A stretch of 64,000 nt of DNA from Enhygromyxa salina (GCF_002994615.1 NZ_PVNK01000146.1:19305-83304), one strand, 5' to 3'; positions 24,764-35,703 are shown, counted from the stretch's first letter. Notes: a model not told the origin generated them from the sequence alone. Numbers and translations are program-made.

Positions 24764-26362
24764 ATGTCCGAGCACGACGAAGACGACAAACGCGACGAGA
24801 CCCAAGACCAGGCCAACGCCGACGCCGACGCCGACGGCCGCGACCCGGAGGACGAGACCGTCGAGGAGTCCAAGCTCCACGCGCGCGACGAGGCGAGCGA
24901 CGCGGGCGACGCGACCCCGCCGAAGGTCGAGGAGCCCGGCGGCGCCAAGGCCAGCGCAGGCAAGGCCGCGGGCGCCGACGACAAGCGCAGCAAGCTGCTC
25001 GGCAACCTCGTGTTCGTGCTCGGCTTCCTCGCGACCTTGGTCCTGGGCTACTTCGTTGGCCAGTGGGTCCGGGTCAAGTTCGGCGACAAGCCGACGCCCG
25101 AGACCGGCGACCGCTACCACGTCGTGCTGCGCGGCGACGAGCCGCAAAAGGGCCCCGACGACGCGCTCGTGACGATCATCGAGTTCGCCGATTTTCAGTG
25201 CCCCTACTGCGCCGACTCCGTCGAGCCCCTGGCCGAGGCCACCGCCGCCTACGAGGGCGACGTGCGCCTGATCTTCAAGCACTACCCGCTCCCGGGCCAC
25301 CGCAACGCCGGTCCGGCCGCCTACGCCTCCTGGGCCGCCCACCAGCAGGGCGACTTCTGGGAGTTCCACGATCGCCTGTTCGAGGACAAGGCCTCGATCG
25401 AGCACATCCCCGAGTGGGTCAAGGAGCGGGGCCTCGACGCGAGCAAGTTCGGCCGCGACATGGAGGACCCCCGGGCCAAGCAGGACGTCGACAGCGACAT
25501 GCTCGCGGGTTCGAAGGTCGGCGTGACCGGGACCCCGGCCTTCTTCGTCAACGGTCACCTCTATCGCGGCAAGCGCAGCGCGATCGACTGGCGCAAGATC
25601 ATCGAGGCCGAGCTCGAGTACGCCAAGGAGATCGTCGACGACGGCGTCGCCCGGGCCGATCTCTACGAGCACCTGATGAAGGACGCGCTCGAGCACCAGG
25701 TCGGTGCCCCGAGCGCGGCCAAGTCCAAGCGCCAGCGCAGGCCCGGCGAGCCCGACGATGTCTCGGTCTACAAGGTCCCGATCGACGGCCGGCCGGTCAA
25801 GGGCCCCGAGACCGCGCTCGTGACCCTGGTCGAGTTCGCCGACTACCACTGCCCCTACTGCTCGAAGGTCATGCCCGACATCGACCGCTTGCTCGAGGAG
25901 CACAAGGACGAGCTGCGCCTGGTCTACGTCCAGCGCCCGCTCGGCTCGCTCCACCCCAAGGCCCGCGACGCCTCGAAGGCTGCGCTCGCGGCCGCCAACC
26001 AGGGCAAGTTCTGGGAGATGCACGAGAAGCTGTTCTTGCGCCAGCCCAAGGAGGTCCAGGAGTTCGAGGATCTCGCCGTCGAGCTCGGCCTCGACCTCGA
26101 CCAGTTCAAGGCCGACTACGCCAGCGAGGCCGTCGCGCAGCAGCTGGTCAAAGATCAGAAGCTGGCCGAGAAATACGGCGTCAACGGCACCCCTGCGTTC
26201 TTCATCAACGGACGCTATGTCTCGGGCGCGCAGGGCTACGCCGTGCTCGAGGCGCTCGTGCAAGAGCGCCTCGTCGAGGCCCGGCAGATGGTCGCCAACG
26301 GCACCGCCCCGAGCGCGGTGTATGACACGCTGATGGCCGACGCCAAGACGAGCGTCGACTGA
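24764..26362 (+). CDS. membrane-anchored protein with two DsbA-fold modules
   Basis: The 532-residue protein has an acidic N-terminal tail of about 80 residues (Asp/Glu/Lys-rich, likely cytoplasmic), one TM segment at about 82-104 (LVFVLGFLATLVLGYFVGQW), then two DsbA modules with CPYC at 146-149 and 363-366 and cis-Pro motifs TPAFFVNG and TPAFFING. Both modules carry the shared helical tail (IIEAELEYAKEIVDDG; LVQERLVEARQMVANG). It differs from the two preceding genes in its anchor: an uncleaved TM helix rather than a lipid, so it sits at the inner membrane. It is followed ten bases later by the TlpA-like gene. Confidence 0.88.
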   Translation: MSEHDEDDKRDETQDQANADADADGRDPEDETVEESKLHARDEASDAGDATPPKVEEPGGAKASAGKAAGADDKRSKLLGNLVFVLGFLATLVLGYFVGQWVRVKFGDKPTPETGDRYHVVLRGDEPQKGPDDALVTIIEFADFQCPYCADSVEPLAEATAAYEGDVRLIFKHYPLPGHRNAGPAAYASWAAHQQGDFWEFHDRLFEDKASIEHIPEWVKERGLDASKFGRDMEDPRAKQDVDSDMLAGSKVGVTGTPAFFVNGHLYRGKRSAIDWRKIIEAELEYAKEIVDDGVARADLYEHLMKDALEHQVGAPSAAKSKRQRRPGEPDDVSVYKVPIDGRPVKGPETALVTLVEFADYHCPYCSKVMPDIDRLLEEHKDELRLVYVQRPLGSLHPKARDASKAALAAANQGKFWEMHEKLFLRQPKEVQEFEDLAVELGLDLDQFKADYASEAVAQQLVKDQKLAEKYGVNGTPAFFINGRYVSGAQGYAVLEALVQERLVEARQMVANGTAPSAVYDTLMADAKTSVD

Positions 26363-26372
26363 CGAGGGCTGC

Positions 26373-27263
26373 TTGACTGCTGAGCCAGACCATCAAGCCG
26401 AGGAGGCCGAAGCGGCCAAAGCGGGCCCGCCCGAGGGCGGCGAGGCGCTCGCCGAGGAGGCCGCCGCAGGCGAGGCCGTCGCAGACGAGGCCGTCGCCGA
26501 GGAGGCCGCCGCAGACGGGGCCGCCGCAGGCGAGGCCGTCGTAGACGAGGCCACCGCAGGCGAGGCCACCGCAGGCGAGGCCGCCGCAGGCGAGGCCGCC
26601 GCAGGCGAGCCCACCGCGAAGCCGCGGGTCTCGATCCCGCCGCCGAAGCCGGCTGCCGCGGGCGAGAAGGGGGCGCGCCGCGGTCTCGACTCGGTCGCGA
26701 TCCTTGCGATGCTCGTGTTCGTGCTCGTCGGCGGGCTCTTGGTCTTCGGCTTCGCTCAGGCCTTGGTCCCGGCCGCCGAGGCCCAGCTCGGCGCCGCCTG
26801 CCGCCCGCTGAGCCCGTCGCCCGCGTCGGGGCCGGTCCCCGAGCTCGAGCTCGAGGATCTCGACGGCAACCCGGTCTCGCTCGATGACTTCCGCGGCAAG
26901 TTCCTGGTCGTGAACTTCTGGGCGACCTGGTGCGAGCCCTGCACCCGCGAGTGGCCCGACCTCGACGTGCTCGCGTCGCGGCTCGGCGAGCGTGACGACC
27001 TGGCCGTGATCGCGATCAGCGTCGATCAGGAGCCCGAGCTGATCGGGCCCTACCTCGAGCGGATGGGCCTGCTCGAGACTGAGGTGAAGATCCTGCGGGC
27101 CAAGCCGCCCGATGCCCACCAGCTGTTTGGCAGCGAGAAGATCCCCGACACCTACTTCGTGAGCCCCGAGGGCGAGCTCGAGGCGGTGTTCGTCAACGTC
27201 CGCGAGTGGGGCAAGGCCAAGGGCGTCCGCTGCGTCGAGGCCAGCGCTGAGCAGAGCCACTGA
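26373..27263 (+). CDS. TlpA/ResA-like membrane thioredoxin
   Basis: The 296-residue product has a ~100-residue Ala/Glu repeat tail (EAAAGEA-type units), one TM segment at about 113-135 (VAILAMLVFVLVGGLLVFGF) and a TlpA/ResA-like thioredoxin domain with WATWCEPC (Cys187, Cys190) and cis-Pro in IPDTYFVSPEG. Such proteins are membrane-bound thiol reductants, often in cytochrome c or copper-site assembly. The only plausible start is a TTG at 26373 after GAGGG. The tail is encoded by degenerate gcaggcgaggcc repeats. It ends the redox gene group; the anchor style matches the gene before it. Confidence 0.86.
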   Translation: MTAEPDHQAEEAEAAKAGPPEGGEALAEEAAAGEAVADEAVAEEAAADGAAAGEAVVDEATAGEATAGEAAAGEAAAGEPTAKPRVSIPPPKPAAAGEKGARRGLDSVAILAMLVFVLVGGLLVFGFAQALVPAAEAQLGAACRPLSPSPASGPVPELELEDLDGNPVSLDDFRGKFLVVNFWATWCEPCTREWPDLDVLASRLGERDDLAVIAISVDQEPELIGPYLERMGLLETEVKILRAKPPDAHQLFGSEKIPDTYFVSPEGELEAVFVNVREWGKAKGVRCVEASAEQSH

Positions 27264-28714
27264 GTGGTTTTCGACGAGTGCCCGCGCTGGGACCGGTGCG
27301 AGCTTTGATGCGAGCTTTGGCGTGAGCTCGGAGCGGAGCTGAGCGGAGCGGAGCTCGGCCGCCCGGCGAGATGGTGCTCGGGCTCAGGGTCGTTCGCGAA
27401 GGCGTCGGCAAGCCGAGCTTCGCTCTTTGAGCCCGTCTCGGCCGCGAGCGGCGAGCAGATGTGGCACGCCAGCATGAGCTGCACGCGGGTGGTACGGGCC
27501 CCTCGGGCGCAGCCCGACTCGCGCGAGATTCCAGCTCGTCGAGGGGCGTGGTCGCAGCTTGCAGCGCGGTCTCGGGCCCGATCTCACGCGCGCACGGCAG
27601 CGCCAGGCCAGAGCTCGATCCCACGGGCCGAGGTCGAGGCTCCCACGACGGCCCGCTTCAATCGCGGGTGTGCGCATCGATGTATTTGGTGCTGCGATTC
27701 TCTTCGGTCGCCGGGAGCGGCTCGGCCAGGCGATCGCTGCTCGAGCCCGAGGCCTACTCGCTGAGCCGAGGCGAAGTCCCAGCTGTTGTCGTAGGGGCGC
27801 TTCTCCTCGTCGTGGGCTTGTCGTAGCCATCGGGGTTGCCCCTACCAGTCGGCTCGGTCTGGCCTGGACCAAGGTCGAAGCAAAACTCGAACTCCGCTAA
27901 ATGTTACCGGTCGCGTCTGATCGCATGGGCAACCTGTTCATCAAACAGATGCAGCGGCTGCGCGAGGCCGAGCAGCGCGAACGAGGCGATCAGCGAGACG
28001 CCATGAGCGCCGCCGAGTGAGGGCCTTCGCAGGACCCCGCGAAGCGAACCGGCCCGGCAGGCGGGCGGGTTCATGCCGTGGGGTCGCGGGCGCGCACGAC
28101 TGGCTGGCGAAGCTGGCTTCGCTCTCACTCGTGGCGAGGAGCGTCGAGATCCCCGCGCTCGATCAACGCGGTGAGCGCGTCGACGCTGAGTTCGGGTGCG
28201 TCTCTTATTAATGTCGGCGGGTGGCTCTAAAATGATCCCTGATTCATAGTGAGAATCCTCGCGGGTTGATTCGTCCCCGACGGCGGGCGCCCGCCCGAGC
28301 AGCGTCGTGACCAGCCCGGCGGCGACGACCGCCGCCCCGAGCCCCGTCGCCGCGTCCGCCTGCGGATCCTGGTGGGCGCCGCGCCGAGTCCCGGTCCACA
28401 CAATTGGCCCGGCGATCTCGTCGATCTCGTCGATCTCGCCCGCCGGCTCGCGCCCGAGGAGCTCGACGTGGGGCTGCGCGTGTTGATGGTGCTTGCCGGG
28501 CTCGTGCGTACGACCGGTAAATGTGAACAATGTATCGGTGCGAATGTCGACTGCGAAGAATTCGCGGACGATGATTGCGAATAGAAGAAGGTCTCGGCGC
28601 TCGCCGCACGGCCGCTGCTATCTGCCAATATTGCCTCGTAGCTCGCCGTCAGCACCCCATCGACGCGGTACGAACGCAGGCGCTCGCGTGGCCTGCGCGT
28701 GCTAGCGTTCGCGA
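27264..28714. other. gene-poor 1.45-kb region
   Basis: No confident gene. Open frames here overlap each other on both strands without family features. Two weak candidates are a 39-codon plus-strand ORF at 27901-28020 (MLPVASDRMGNLFIKQMQRL..., charged) and a minus-strand TTG-started frame 27904-28530 with one hydrophobic stretch (AAVVAAGLVTTLLG); they overlap, so at most one is real. The last ~180 bases (from about 28531) are homologous to 30926-31088 and belong to the duplicated cassette. The region may contain decayed genes. Confidence 0.4.
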
Positions 28715-29227
28715 ATGATGCTCCCAGTCATTCTGTCCACGCTCCTCTCAAACTTCGCGACTTCAGACCCGAATCTGTGCGATCTCCTGCATGCGGACGC
28801 AAGCGGGGCGCCGTATCTGGACTCGACCGGCCAGGGCCTTGCGCGGTATTGCGCCTGGACGGGTCCGGAGGCGCCGGTCCTCGACGCGAACCTATGCTGC
28901 GATATCGACGTCGACGGTGCGGCTTGCACCGCGGCCGACCACACGGGCCGGTGCCGGTCGGGGACACGCTTTTATTGCGAGTACGGCGAGGCGACCGCGG
29001 CTGGCGTCATCTGCTACCAGCCGTTTCCGAGCATGTGCGACGCCGGGTTGTGCGTGGCTCCACCTGACGTGCCGCCCCCCGGCCTCGCGGTGGAAGGCGT
29101 TGTCTGCTGCGCAGGTGGTGTCTGCGTTCCCACCGATGGCGAGGACGGGTGGGACTGTCGTGGGGAATTTCTCGCATGTCCGTACGGCATTCTAAATGCC
29201 GATGGAACCGTGGAGTGCTACACCTAG
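28715..29227 (+). CDS. secreted Cys-rich protein, cassette copy 1
   Basis: The 170-residue product has a short hydrophobic N-terminus (MMLPVILSTLLSNFA) that may be a signal, then a mature part with about 16 Cys (LCCDID, AACTAAD, GRCRSG, YCEYGE, VVCCAGGVCV, DCRGEF, ACPYG, VECYT). It differs from copy 2 at only three residues, far fewer than the kinase ectodomains encoded next to them, so it is under stronger constraint or more recently homogenised. Converges with the kinase gene, stop to stop within 38 bp. It could be a ligand or effector of that kinase (inference from pairing). No family recognised. Confidence 0.72.
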   Translation: MMLPVILSTLLSNFATSDPNLCDLLHADASGAPYLDSTGQGLARYCAWTGPEAPVLDANLCCDIDVDGAACTAADHTGRCRSGTRFYCEYGEATAAGVICYQPFPSMCDAGLCVAPPDVPPPGLAVEGVVCCAGGVCVPTDGEDGWDCRGEFLACPYGILNADGTVECYT

Positions 29228-29244
29228 CAGCCCGGGCTGCTAGG
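29223..29244. repeat. 22-bp CTAG-ended palindrome overlapping a stop codon
   Basis: The core CTAGCAGCCCGGGCTGCTAG is a perfect palindrome whose first TAG is the stop codon of the Cys-rich gene. In cassette copy 2 the equivalent site has only CACCTAG before GGCCGCTCG, so 16 bp including one CTAG are missing. The same sequence lies at 34427-34448. Confidence 0.8.
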
Positions 29245-29264
29245 CCCGCTCGACGAGGTCGGCT

Positions 29265-30839
29265 TTAGTCTTGTAGACGCCGGTGCACCTCACTGACTTG
29301 GCGGTCAATTGTCTCGAGCGTGACTGGCGGCTCCCCCGTCGCTGGGGGTTCGCCAGCGCGCTCAGTCTCGCGATGAAGGACGCTCGTAGAGGATGCAGCG
29401 TTCGCCCACCCCTTCGCCATCGAACTCGCCACTCGGTAGGCCTCCTCCTTCGTCGTCGACTTCTCGATGACCATGGCCTCTTCCGCGAATGTCTGTGCAA
29501 TGATGATGGCATCCAAAGCCAAATCTAGGTGAGAGTATCCTTCGATGCCGGACGTGGACGGGCTGATGAATCGAGCGCGATGGACCGAGTCCCAGAGCAA
29601 GTTCGCACCCTTGTAATCACCATCTCGAATCAGCCGACAGATGCTCTGGACCTCCGGGCTCGGCTCGTGGGGCGGCAGTTCCCACAGCGCACACCCTGCC
29701 AGTTGCGGCTTCGACGTCTCGGCGGGGTCCGGCTGCGCCCATGGGACATGCTCGACGCTCCATGCTCCCAGCAACGCCGCGCCTGTCAGCAACAGCCCCA
29801 GCACAAAGGGACGGCGCCTCGCTTCCGTGACCTTCGAAGACCCAGGCACGACCGCGGGCGCGTCGAGACTTGTCTCCTGCGACGCCCCCGGCCGCTCCCG
29901 GAGCTTGTCGAGCTCGGCCACGAGCGCGTGCATGTCCGGGTACCGCTGCGCAGGGTCGACGCTCAAACCCCGGCGCACGACGCTCCGCACGGCCTCGGGC
30001 ACGGCGGGCTGCAGCACCCAGGGGTCGCCGCGCTCGATCGACTCGAGCAGCTCCGCCGGGGTCCAGCCATCGTAGGGGAGCCCGTGCTCGAGGCCCTGCC
30101 ACAGCGACACGCAGAAGGACCACTGATCCGACAGCGGATCCCCGGCCTGCCCGCGGAGCACTTCGGGCGCCATGAAGGGCAGCGTGCCCGGGCGGTGGCG
30201 CAGCTCCTCGCCAGCGAGGTGGTCGGCGATCACCTGAGCGAGCCCGAAGTCCGCGACCCGCGGCCAGCGCTCGGCGTCGAGCAGGATGTTCGAGGGTTTG
30301 AAGTCCCCGTGCACGATCCCCGCGTCGTGCGCGGCCGCGAGGCCGCGGCCGGCACCGCGGTAGACGTCGACGACCTCGGGCCACGGCGGGTCCTCGTCGC
30401 GCACGAAGTCGTGGGCGTTGACGCCGTCGACGAACTCCATCACGAAGAACACGTCATCGCCCTCGCGGCCGGGCTCGTGGATCGAGACGATGTTGGGGTG
30501 CGAGAGCTTGGCGAGGACGCGGGCCTCGTTCATCAGGCCCTCGGCGGACTCGGGGCCCCGCGTCATACACAACTTGAGGGCGACGAGACGGTCGAGCTCG
30601 GGATCTCGAACCTTGAACACGACACCGAAGCCGCCGAGACCACGGGTTGCAAGGGCCTCGAAGCGGCCGATCGTCTGCAGCGGGTGGTCGGGGTTGAAGA
30701 GGTGGAGGCATGCGGCCTCGCTCACGGCCTCCATCAGCGCCTCCCAGCGCGGGGGCGTTGTGTAGCGCTCGTCCTCCCGTTGGGCGAGCTCGTCGAACAC
30801 CCGGCCAGCGCCTTGGCTGTGTTGAGCTGGGCTCGTCAA
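29265..30839 (-). CDS. membrane Ser/Thr protein kinase, cassette copy 1
   Basis: From the TTG at 30839 (matching the start of copy 2) the product is 524 residues. The kinase domain shows the Gly-rich loop RGLGGFGVVFKV, the ATP-binding Lys in LVALKLC, the catalytic loop HGDFKPSN (a non-RD HGD variant), DFG in VADFGLA and APE in PFMAPEVL. A TM segment follows (RPFVLGLLLTGAALLGAW), then an extracytoplasmic C-terminal domain of about 140 residues. An upstream ATG in frame (31034) would add a basic stretch lacking in copy 2 and is rejected. The kinase domain is nearly identical to copy 2, whereas the ectodomain has many substitutions. Probable role: signal sensing outside, phosphorylation inside, perhaps acting with the sigma factor at 33379. 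Confidence 0.88.
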   Translation of the reverse strand: MTSPAQHSQGAGRVFDELAQREDERYTTPPRWEALMEAVSEAACLHLFNPDHPLQTIGRFEALATRGLGGFGVVFKVRDPELDRLVALKLCMTRGPESAEGLMNEARVLAKLSHPNIVSIHEPGREGDDVFFVMEFVDGVNAHDFVRDEDPPWPEVVDVYRGAGRGLAAAHDAGIVHGDFKPSNILLDAERWPRVADFGLAQVIADHLAGEELRHRPGTLPFMAPEVLRGQAGDPLSDQWSFCVSLWQGLEHGLPYDGWTPAELLESIERGDPWVLQPAVPEAVRSVVRRGLSVDPAQRYPDMHALVAELDKLRERPGASQETSLDAPAVVPGSSKVTEARRRPFVLGLLLTGAALLGAWSVEHVPWAQPDPAETSKPQLAGCALWELPPHEPSPEVQSICRLIRDGDYKGANLLWDSVHRARFISPSTSGIEGYSHLDLALDAIIIAQTFAEEAMVIEKSTTKEEAYRVASSMAKGWANAASSTSVLHRETERAGEPPATGEPPVTLETIDRQVSEVHRRLQD

Positions 30840-31088
30840 GAACGGGAACTTAGCGCAATCTCGACGCGTGCGTCGGGCACGCTCATGTTTGGCCCTTTGG
30901 CCAGTTGTTGGTGATGTTTGAATAGTGTCTCGGTGTGAATGTGGACTGCGAAGAATTCGCGGACTATGATTGCGAACAGCAGCAGGTTTCGGAGATCGCC
31001 GGAGATTACCTCGCAGCTTGGCGCCAGAACCCATCTGCGCGGTACGAACGCAGGCGCACGCGTGGGCTGCGCGTGCTAGCGTTCGCGA

Positions 31089-31601
31089 ATGATGCTCCCA
31101 GTCATTCTGTCCACCCTCCTCTCAACCTTCGCGACTTCAGACCCGAATCTGTGCGATCTCCTGCATGCGGACGCAAGCGGGGCGCCGTATCTGGACTCGA
31201 CCGGCCAGGGCCTTGCGCGGTATTGCGCCTGGACGGGTCCGGAGGCGCCGGTCCTCGACGCCAACCTATGTTGCGATATCGACGTCGACGGTGCGGCTTG
31301 CACCGCGGCCGATCACACGGGCCGGTGCCAGTCGGGGACACGCTTTTATTGCGAGTACGGCGAGGCGACCGCGGCTGGCGTCATCTGCTACCAGCCGTTC
31401 CCGAGCATGTGCGACGCCGGGTTGTGCGTGGCTCCACCTGACGTGCCGCCCCCCGGGCTGGCCATAGAAGGCGTTGTCTGCTGCGCAGGTGGTGTCTGCG
31501 TTCCCACCGATGGCGAGGACGGGTGGGACTGTCGTGGGGAATTTCTCGCATGTCCGTACGGCATTCTAAATGCCGATGGAACCGTGGAGTGCTACACCTA
31601 G
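31089..31601 (+). CDS. secreted Cys-rich protein, cassette copy 2
   Basis: 170 residues, identical to copy 1 except three substitutions: Asn to Thr in LLSxFATS, Arg to Gln in GRCxSG and Val to Ile in GLAxEG. All Cys are kept. The stop is 20 bp from that of the convergent kinase gene. The upstream ~160 bp match copy 1 only partly, so the two copies could be expressed under different conditions. Function unknown; exported by inference from its N-terminus and Cys content. Confidence 0.72.
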   Translation: MMLPVILSTLLSTFATSDPNLCDLLHADASGAPYLDSTGQGLARYCAWTGPEAPVLDANLCCDIDVDGAACTAADHTGRCQSGTRFYCEYGEATAAGVICYQPFPSMCDAGLCVAPPDVPPPGLAIEGVVCCAGGVCVPTDGEDGWDCRGEFLACPYGILNADGTVECYT

Positions 31602-31621
31602 GGCCGCTCGACGAGGTCGGA

Positions 31622-33280
<1,659 letters not shown>

Positions 33281-33378
33281 GAAGGGGAACTTAGCGCAAT
33301 CTCGACGCGTGCGTCGGGCACGCTCATGCTTGGCCCTTTGGCCAGTTGTTGGTGATTTTGTTCGTGTAGACTGCCTGC

Positions 33379-33957
33379 ATGGATAGGGAGGAAGTGATAC
33401 GAGCCGCCCGGGCTGGTCAGCGAGCGGGCCTCGACGCGCTGGGGCGCTGGCTGTATCCGGTCTTGTTCAGCTACTTTTCGCACCACTTCAGCCGCAGCCA
33501 GACCGACGAGGTCGTGCAAAATACTGTGCGAGACGTCCTCACGAAGTTGTCCCTCGCGCCGGAGGAGCCCGAGGAGTTCTTGGGCTGGGTGCTCGGCTTC
33601 GCGTACACCGAAGGCCGCCGCGAAAAAGGCGAGGTGCGCCGTCGGCGTGCGCGTTGGGCCAAGCTCGAGCAGCGCGCCCACGAGCACGACACGCCCGAAG
33701 ACCTCCACGAGCTCGTGCTCACCGACGAACAGCGGCAGATGATCGTTCGGCACGCGTCGCAGCTCCCCAACATCTACACCGCGGCGCTGCTCAACGCGCT
33801 TGACGGGGGCAGCAACCGAGATCTGGCCCGGCGCCAGGGCATCCCCGAGACCACGGCGCGCTGGCGACTGTGGGAGGCGGTGCGGCAGCTCAAACAGTCG
33901 ATCGAACGCGCGCGCCTAACGCGGTCCCCCTTCAGGACGCCGTCGGGAGCTGTCTAA
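33379..33957 (+). CDS. ECF-like RNA polymerase sigma factor
   Basis: The 192-residue product has the shape of an extracytoplasmic-function sigma factor: an N-terminal region-2-like block (WLYPVLFSYFSHHFSRSQ, then TDEVVQNTVRDVLTKLS), a linker of Arg/Glu-rich helices, and a C-terminal region-4 helix-turn-helix (YTAALLNALDGGSNRDLARR then QGIPETTARWRLWEAV). Region 2 conservation is moderate, so a sigma-like regulator is the alternative. It diverges from kinase copy 2; sigma factors next to membrane kinases are a known arrangement in myxobacteria and planctomycetes, and control by phosphorylation is plausible but not shown. The ATG follows a short AT-rich leader. Confidence 0.72.
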   Translation: MDREEVIRAARAGQRAGLDALGRWLYPVLFSYFSHHFSRSQTDEVVQNTVRDVLTKLSLAPEEPEEFLGWVLGFAYTEGRREKGEVRRRRARWAKLEQRAHEHDTPEDLHELVLTDEQRQMIVRHASQLPNIYTAALLNALDGGSNRDLARRQGIPETTARWRLWEAVRQLKQSIERARLTRSPFRTPSGAV

Positions 33958-34059
33958 AGCGATTTTCATTTTTTCTCGCCTCGGCTCCAACAGATCACAC
34001 GAGTTGTGAGGATAGGAGGGTGTGTCGCCCGCCGCCCAAACAACTGATGAGGAGACCCG

Positions 34060-34431
34060 ATGACGAGGGAGAAGAGCAACCCGAAGCATGTCGCCTTTGG
34101 CCGACATCTGCGCGCGCTTCGGCAGGCCAGGGCGTTGACGCCAGAGAACTTGGCGAAGCTCAGCGGGCTGGCCGTCGACACGATCCGAGGGCTCGAGCAG
34201 GGGGCGTCGTCGCCGAGCTTGGACACCCTGCGCAGGCTCGCCGGCGGGCTGGACATGCAGCTGAGCACGCTCTTCACCGAGCTCGAGCTGGGCGAGCGCG
34301 AGCTCGAGCGCGAGCTCAGCGAGCTCCTCGTGGGCCGGTCTTCGTGGGAGATTCAGTTTGGCATCAAGCTGCTGCGCTTCACCTTCGGGGAGCTCGACGC
34401 TGCAAGGAAGGGTGATGACGATGGCGGCTAG
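34060..34431 (+). CDS. XRE-family HTH regulator
   Basis: The 123-residue protein has an N-terminal Xre/Cro-type helix-turn-helix at about 12-66 (FGRHLRALRQARALTPENLA, then KLSGLAVDTIRGLEQGASSP and SLDTLRRLAGGL). The C-terminal part is helical and Glu/Leu-rich (LELGERELERELSELL), perhaps a dimerisation helix. It lies 100 bp after the sigma factor on the same strand and ends inside the palindrome at 34427-34448. Likely a local transcription regulator; its targets are unknown. Confidence 0.85.
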   Translation: MTREKSNPKHVAFGRHLRALRQARALTPENLAKLSGLAVDTIRGLEQGASSPSLDTLRRLAGGLDMQLSTLFTELELGERELERELSELLVGRSSWEIQFGIKLLRFTFGELDAARKGDDDGG

Positions 34432-34448
34432 CAGCCCGGGCTGCTAGC
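34427..34448. repeat. 22-bp CTAG-ended palindrome overlapping a stop codon
   Basis: Same 20-bp core as at 29224-29243. The TAG in its left arm is the stop of the XRE gene, as at the Cys-rich gene. Confidence 0.8.
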
Positions 34449-34554
34449 GCCAGGTCCCGGCCTTCACCGCGGGGCCTCTGTCGCGCCCGCTGGCTCGAGA
34501 CCCGGCCGAGAAGCTACCCTTGAAAGCAGCCGTAGACCGCCGCAAAGTAAGGCC

Positions 34555-35703
34555 GTGGGCCGTCGATCCTGGCTGTTGCTGATGCTGGTCACCTTTGTGG
34601 GCTGCGCGACACCTGTGCCCAGCGCGGGAGGGGAGACGGGGGCAGACGCGGGCGGTCCCGTCGTCGCCGCGTGCCCCGACGGCAAAGCACACGGCGCAAG
34701 CGTCGACGCCCTGGGCCGCCTGGTCACGGGCCCGGGCCTATGCAGTGTCGAGGGAGGCCTGAAAAACGTCAGCTTGGGGCATCACGTCCGCCTCGAATTG
34801 GGCTACGACGAGTTGGGCCGCCCAGTCCAAGCCGTCGCCGAGTTCAGCGAGGTCTGCAAACTTGGCGGAGCGATGAGCGGCATAGAGCTGAGCTGCGAGG
34901 ACTTCGAGCGGCAAGAGCAGCGATGGATCTGGGGCGAGCAGGGGCAACTCGCCGCCGTGGAACGTACCATCGAGCTGCACCTCGACGGAGACAACCCGGA
35001 GGCGGTCACGGAGTACGCATGTTTCTTGGGCGACGCTCCGTTCACGGTTGAGACGGTGAAGTGGGACTACGACGAGCACGGCCGTGTCGTGACCTCGGCA
35101 TGGACCTACGCTGACTGCGAAGGCACGGAGCGGGTCGAGGAGCGACTCCGCTACACCGAGGGCATCGTGGAGGCACGCACCGTGGTCACCGGCGGTGGGG
35201 AGTCGTCGAGCTACGCTTCTCGCTACGAACTCGACGGGTGCGGTCGAGTCGTTCACGAGGAGACGGTCGAGCCAAGCCCGTCTCCTGGACCACGCTATGC
35301 CTACGATGACCGGGGGCGCTTGACTGGAGAAGACGGACCTGATCGCCAGCGGAGGTGGACCTACGCGGCGGGCATTGCCGCGCACCCCGAGCTGCGGTGG
35401 GTCGTCGAGCAGGCCATGGATCGACGCACGGTCTCCCTGGCCCAGGACCGGCCGGGTGGCGACCAGTTCGAGCTTCGTTTCGACGAGCGTCAACGAGTGA
35501 TCTCGGTCGAGTCGCAGGGCGAGGCCTGGACGCTGGGCTACGATGACTGCCCCAACGCCGCGTTCGCCACGGCCCACTGGCGGGCCAACGAGGTCTTGGC
35601 GACATGGTCGTTCCCGACCTCACCCCAAGCCGGTGAGGGCAACGCGGCCCTCGATGCGTGGCTTCACGCTGAACTTCCGCTGCTGCCGGAAGCGCTCGAA
35701 TAA
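34555..35703 (+). CDS. lipoprotein with YD-type repeats
   Basis: The 382-residue protein starts at GTG 34555 and has a lipoprotein signal (LLLMLVTFVGC, Cys17). The mature part contains at least five degenerate YD/RHS-like repeats: YDELGRPVQAV, YDEHGRVVTSA, LDGCGRVVHEE, YDDRGRLTGED and FDERQRVISVE. Such repeats make beta-rich shells in Rhs/YD proteins, but here there are too few for a full shell and no toxin core. Probably an outer-membrane or periplasmic lipoprotein of unknown role. It follows the XRE gene on the same strand after about 120 bp. Confidence 0.75.
   Translation: MGRRSWLLLMLVTFVGCATPVPSAGGETGADAGGPVVAACPDGKAHGASVDALGRLVTGPGLCSVEGGLKNVSLGHHVRLELGYDELGRPVQAVAEFSEVCKLGGAMSGIELSCEDFERQEQRWIWGEQGQLAAVERTIELHLDGDNPEAVTEYACFLGDAPFTVETVKWDYDEHGRVVTSAWTYADCEGTERVEERLRYTEGIVEARTVVTGGGESSSYASRYELDGCGRVVHEETVEPSPSPGPRYAYDDRGRLTGEDGPDRQRRWTYAAGIAAHPELRWVVEQAMDRRTVSLAQDRPGGDQFELRFDERQRVISVESQGEAWTLGYDDCPNAAFATAHWRANEVLATWSFPTSPQAGEGNAALDAWLHAELPLLPEALE

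Larger units (their letters stand above)
28531..30915. repeat. tandem cassette, copy 1
   Basis: Direct repeat of about 2.4 kb holding a leader of ~180 bp, a Cys-rich secreted protein gene and a convergent Ser/Thr kinase gene. Its right end (kinase leader ending ttgttggtgat) matches the end of copy 2 at 33355. Copy 1 carries a small palindrome between its genes that copy 2 lacks. Confidence 0.85.
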
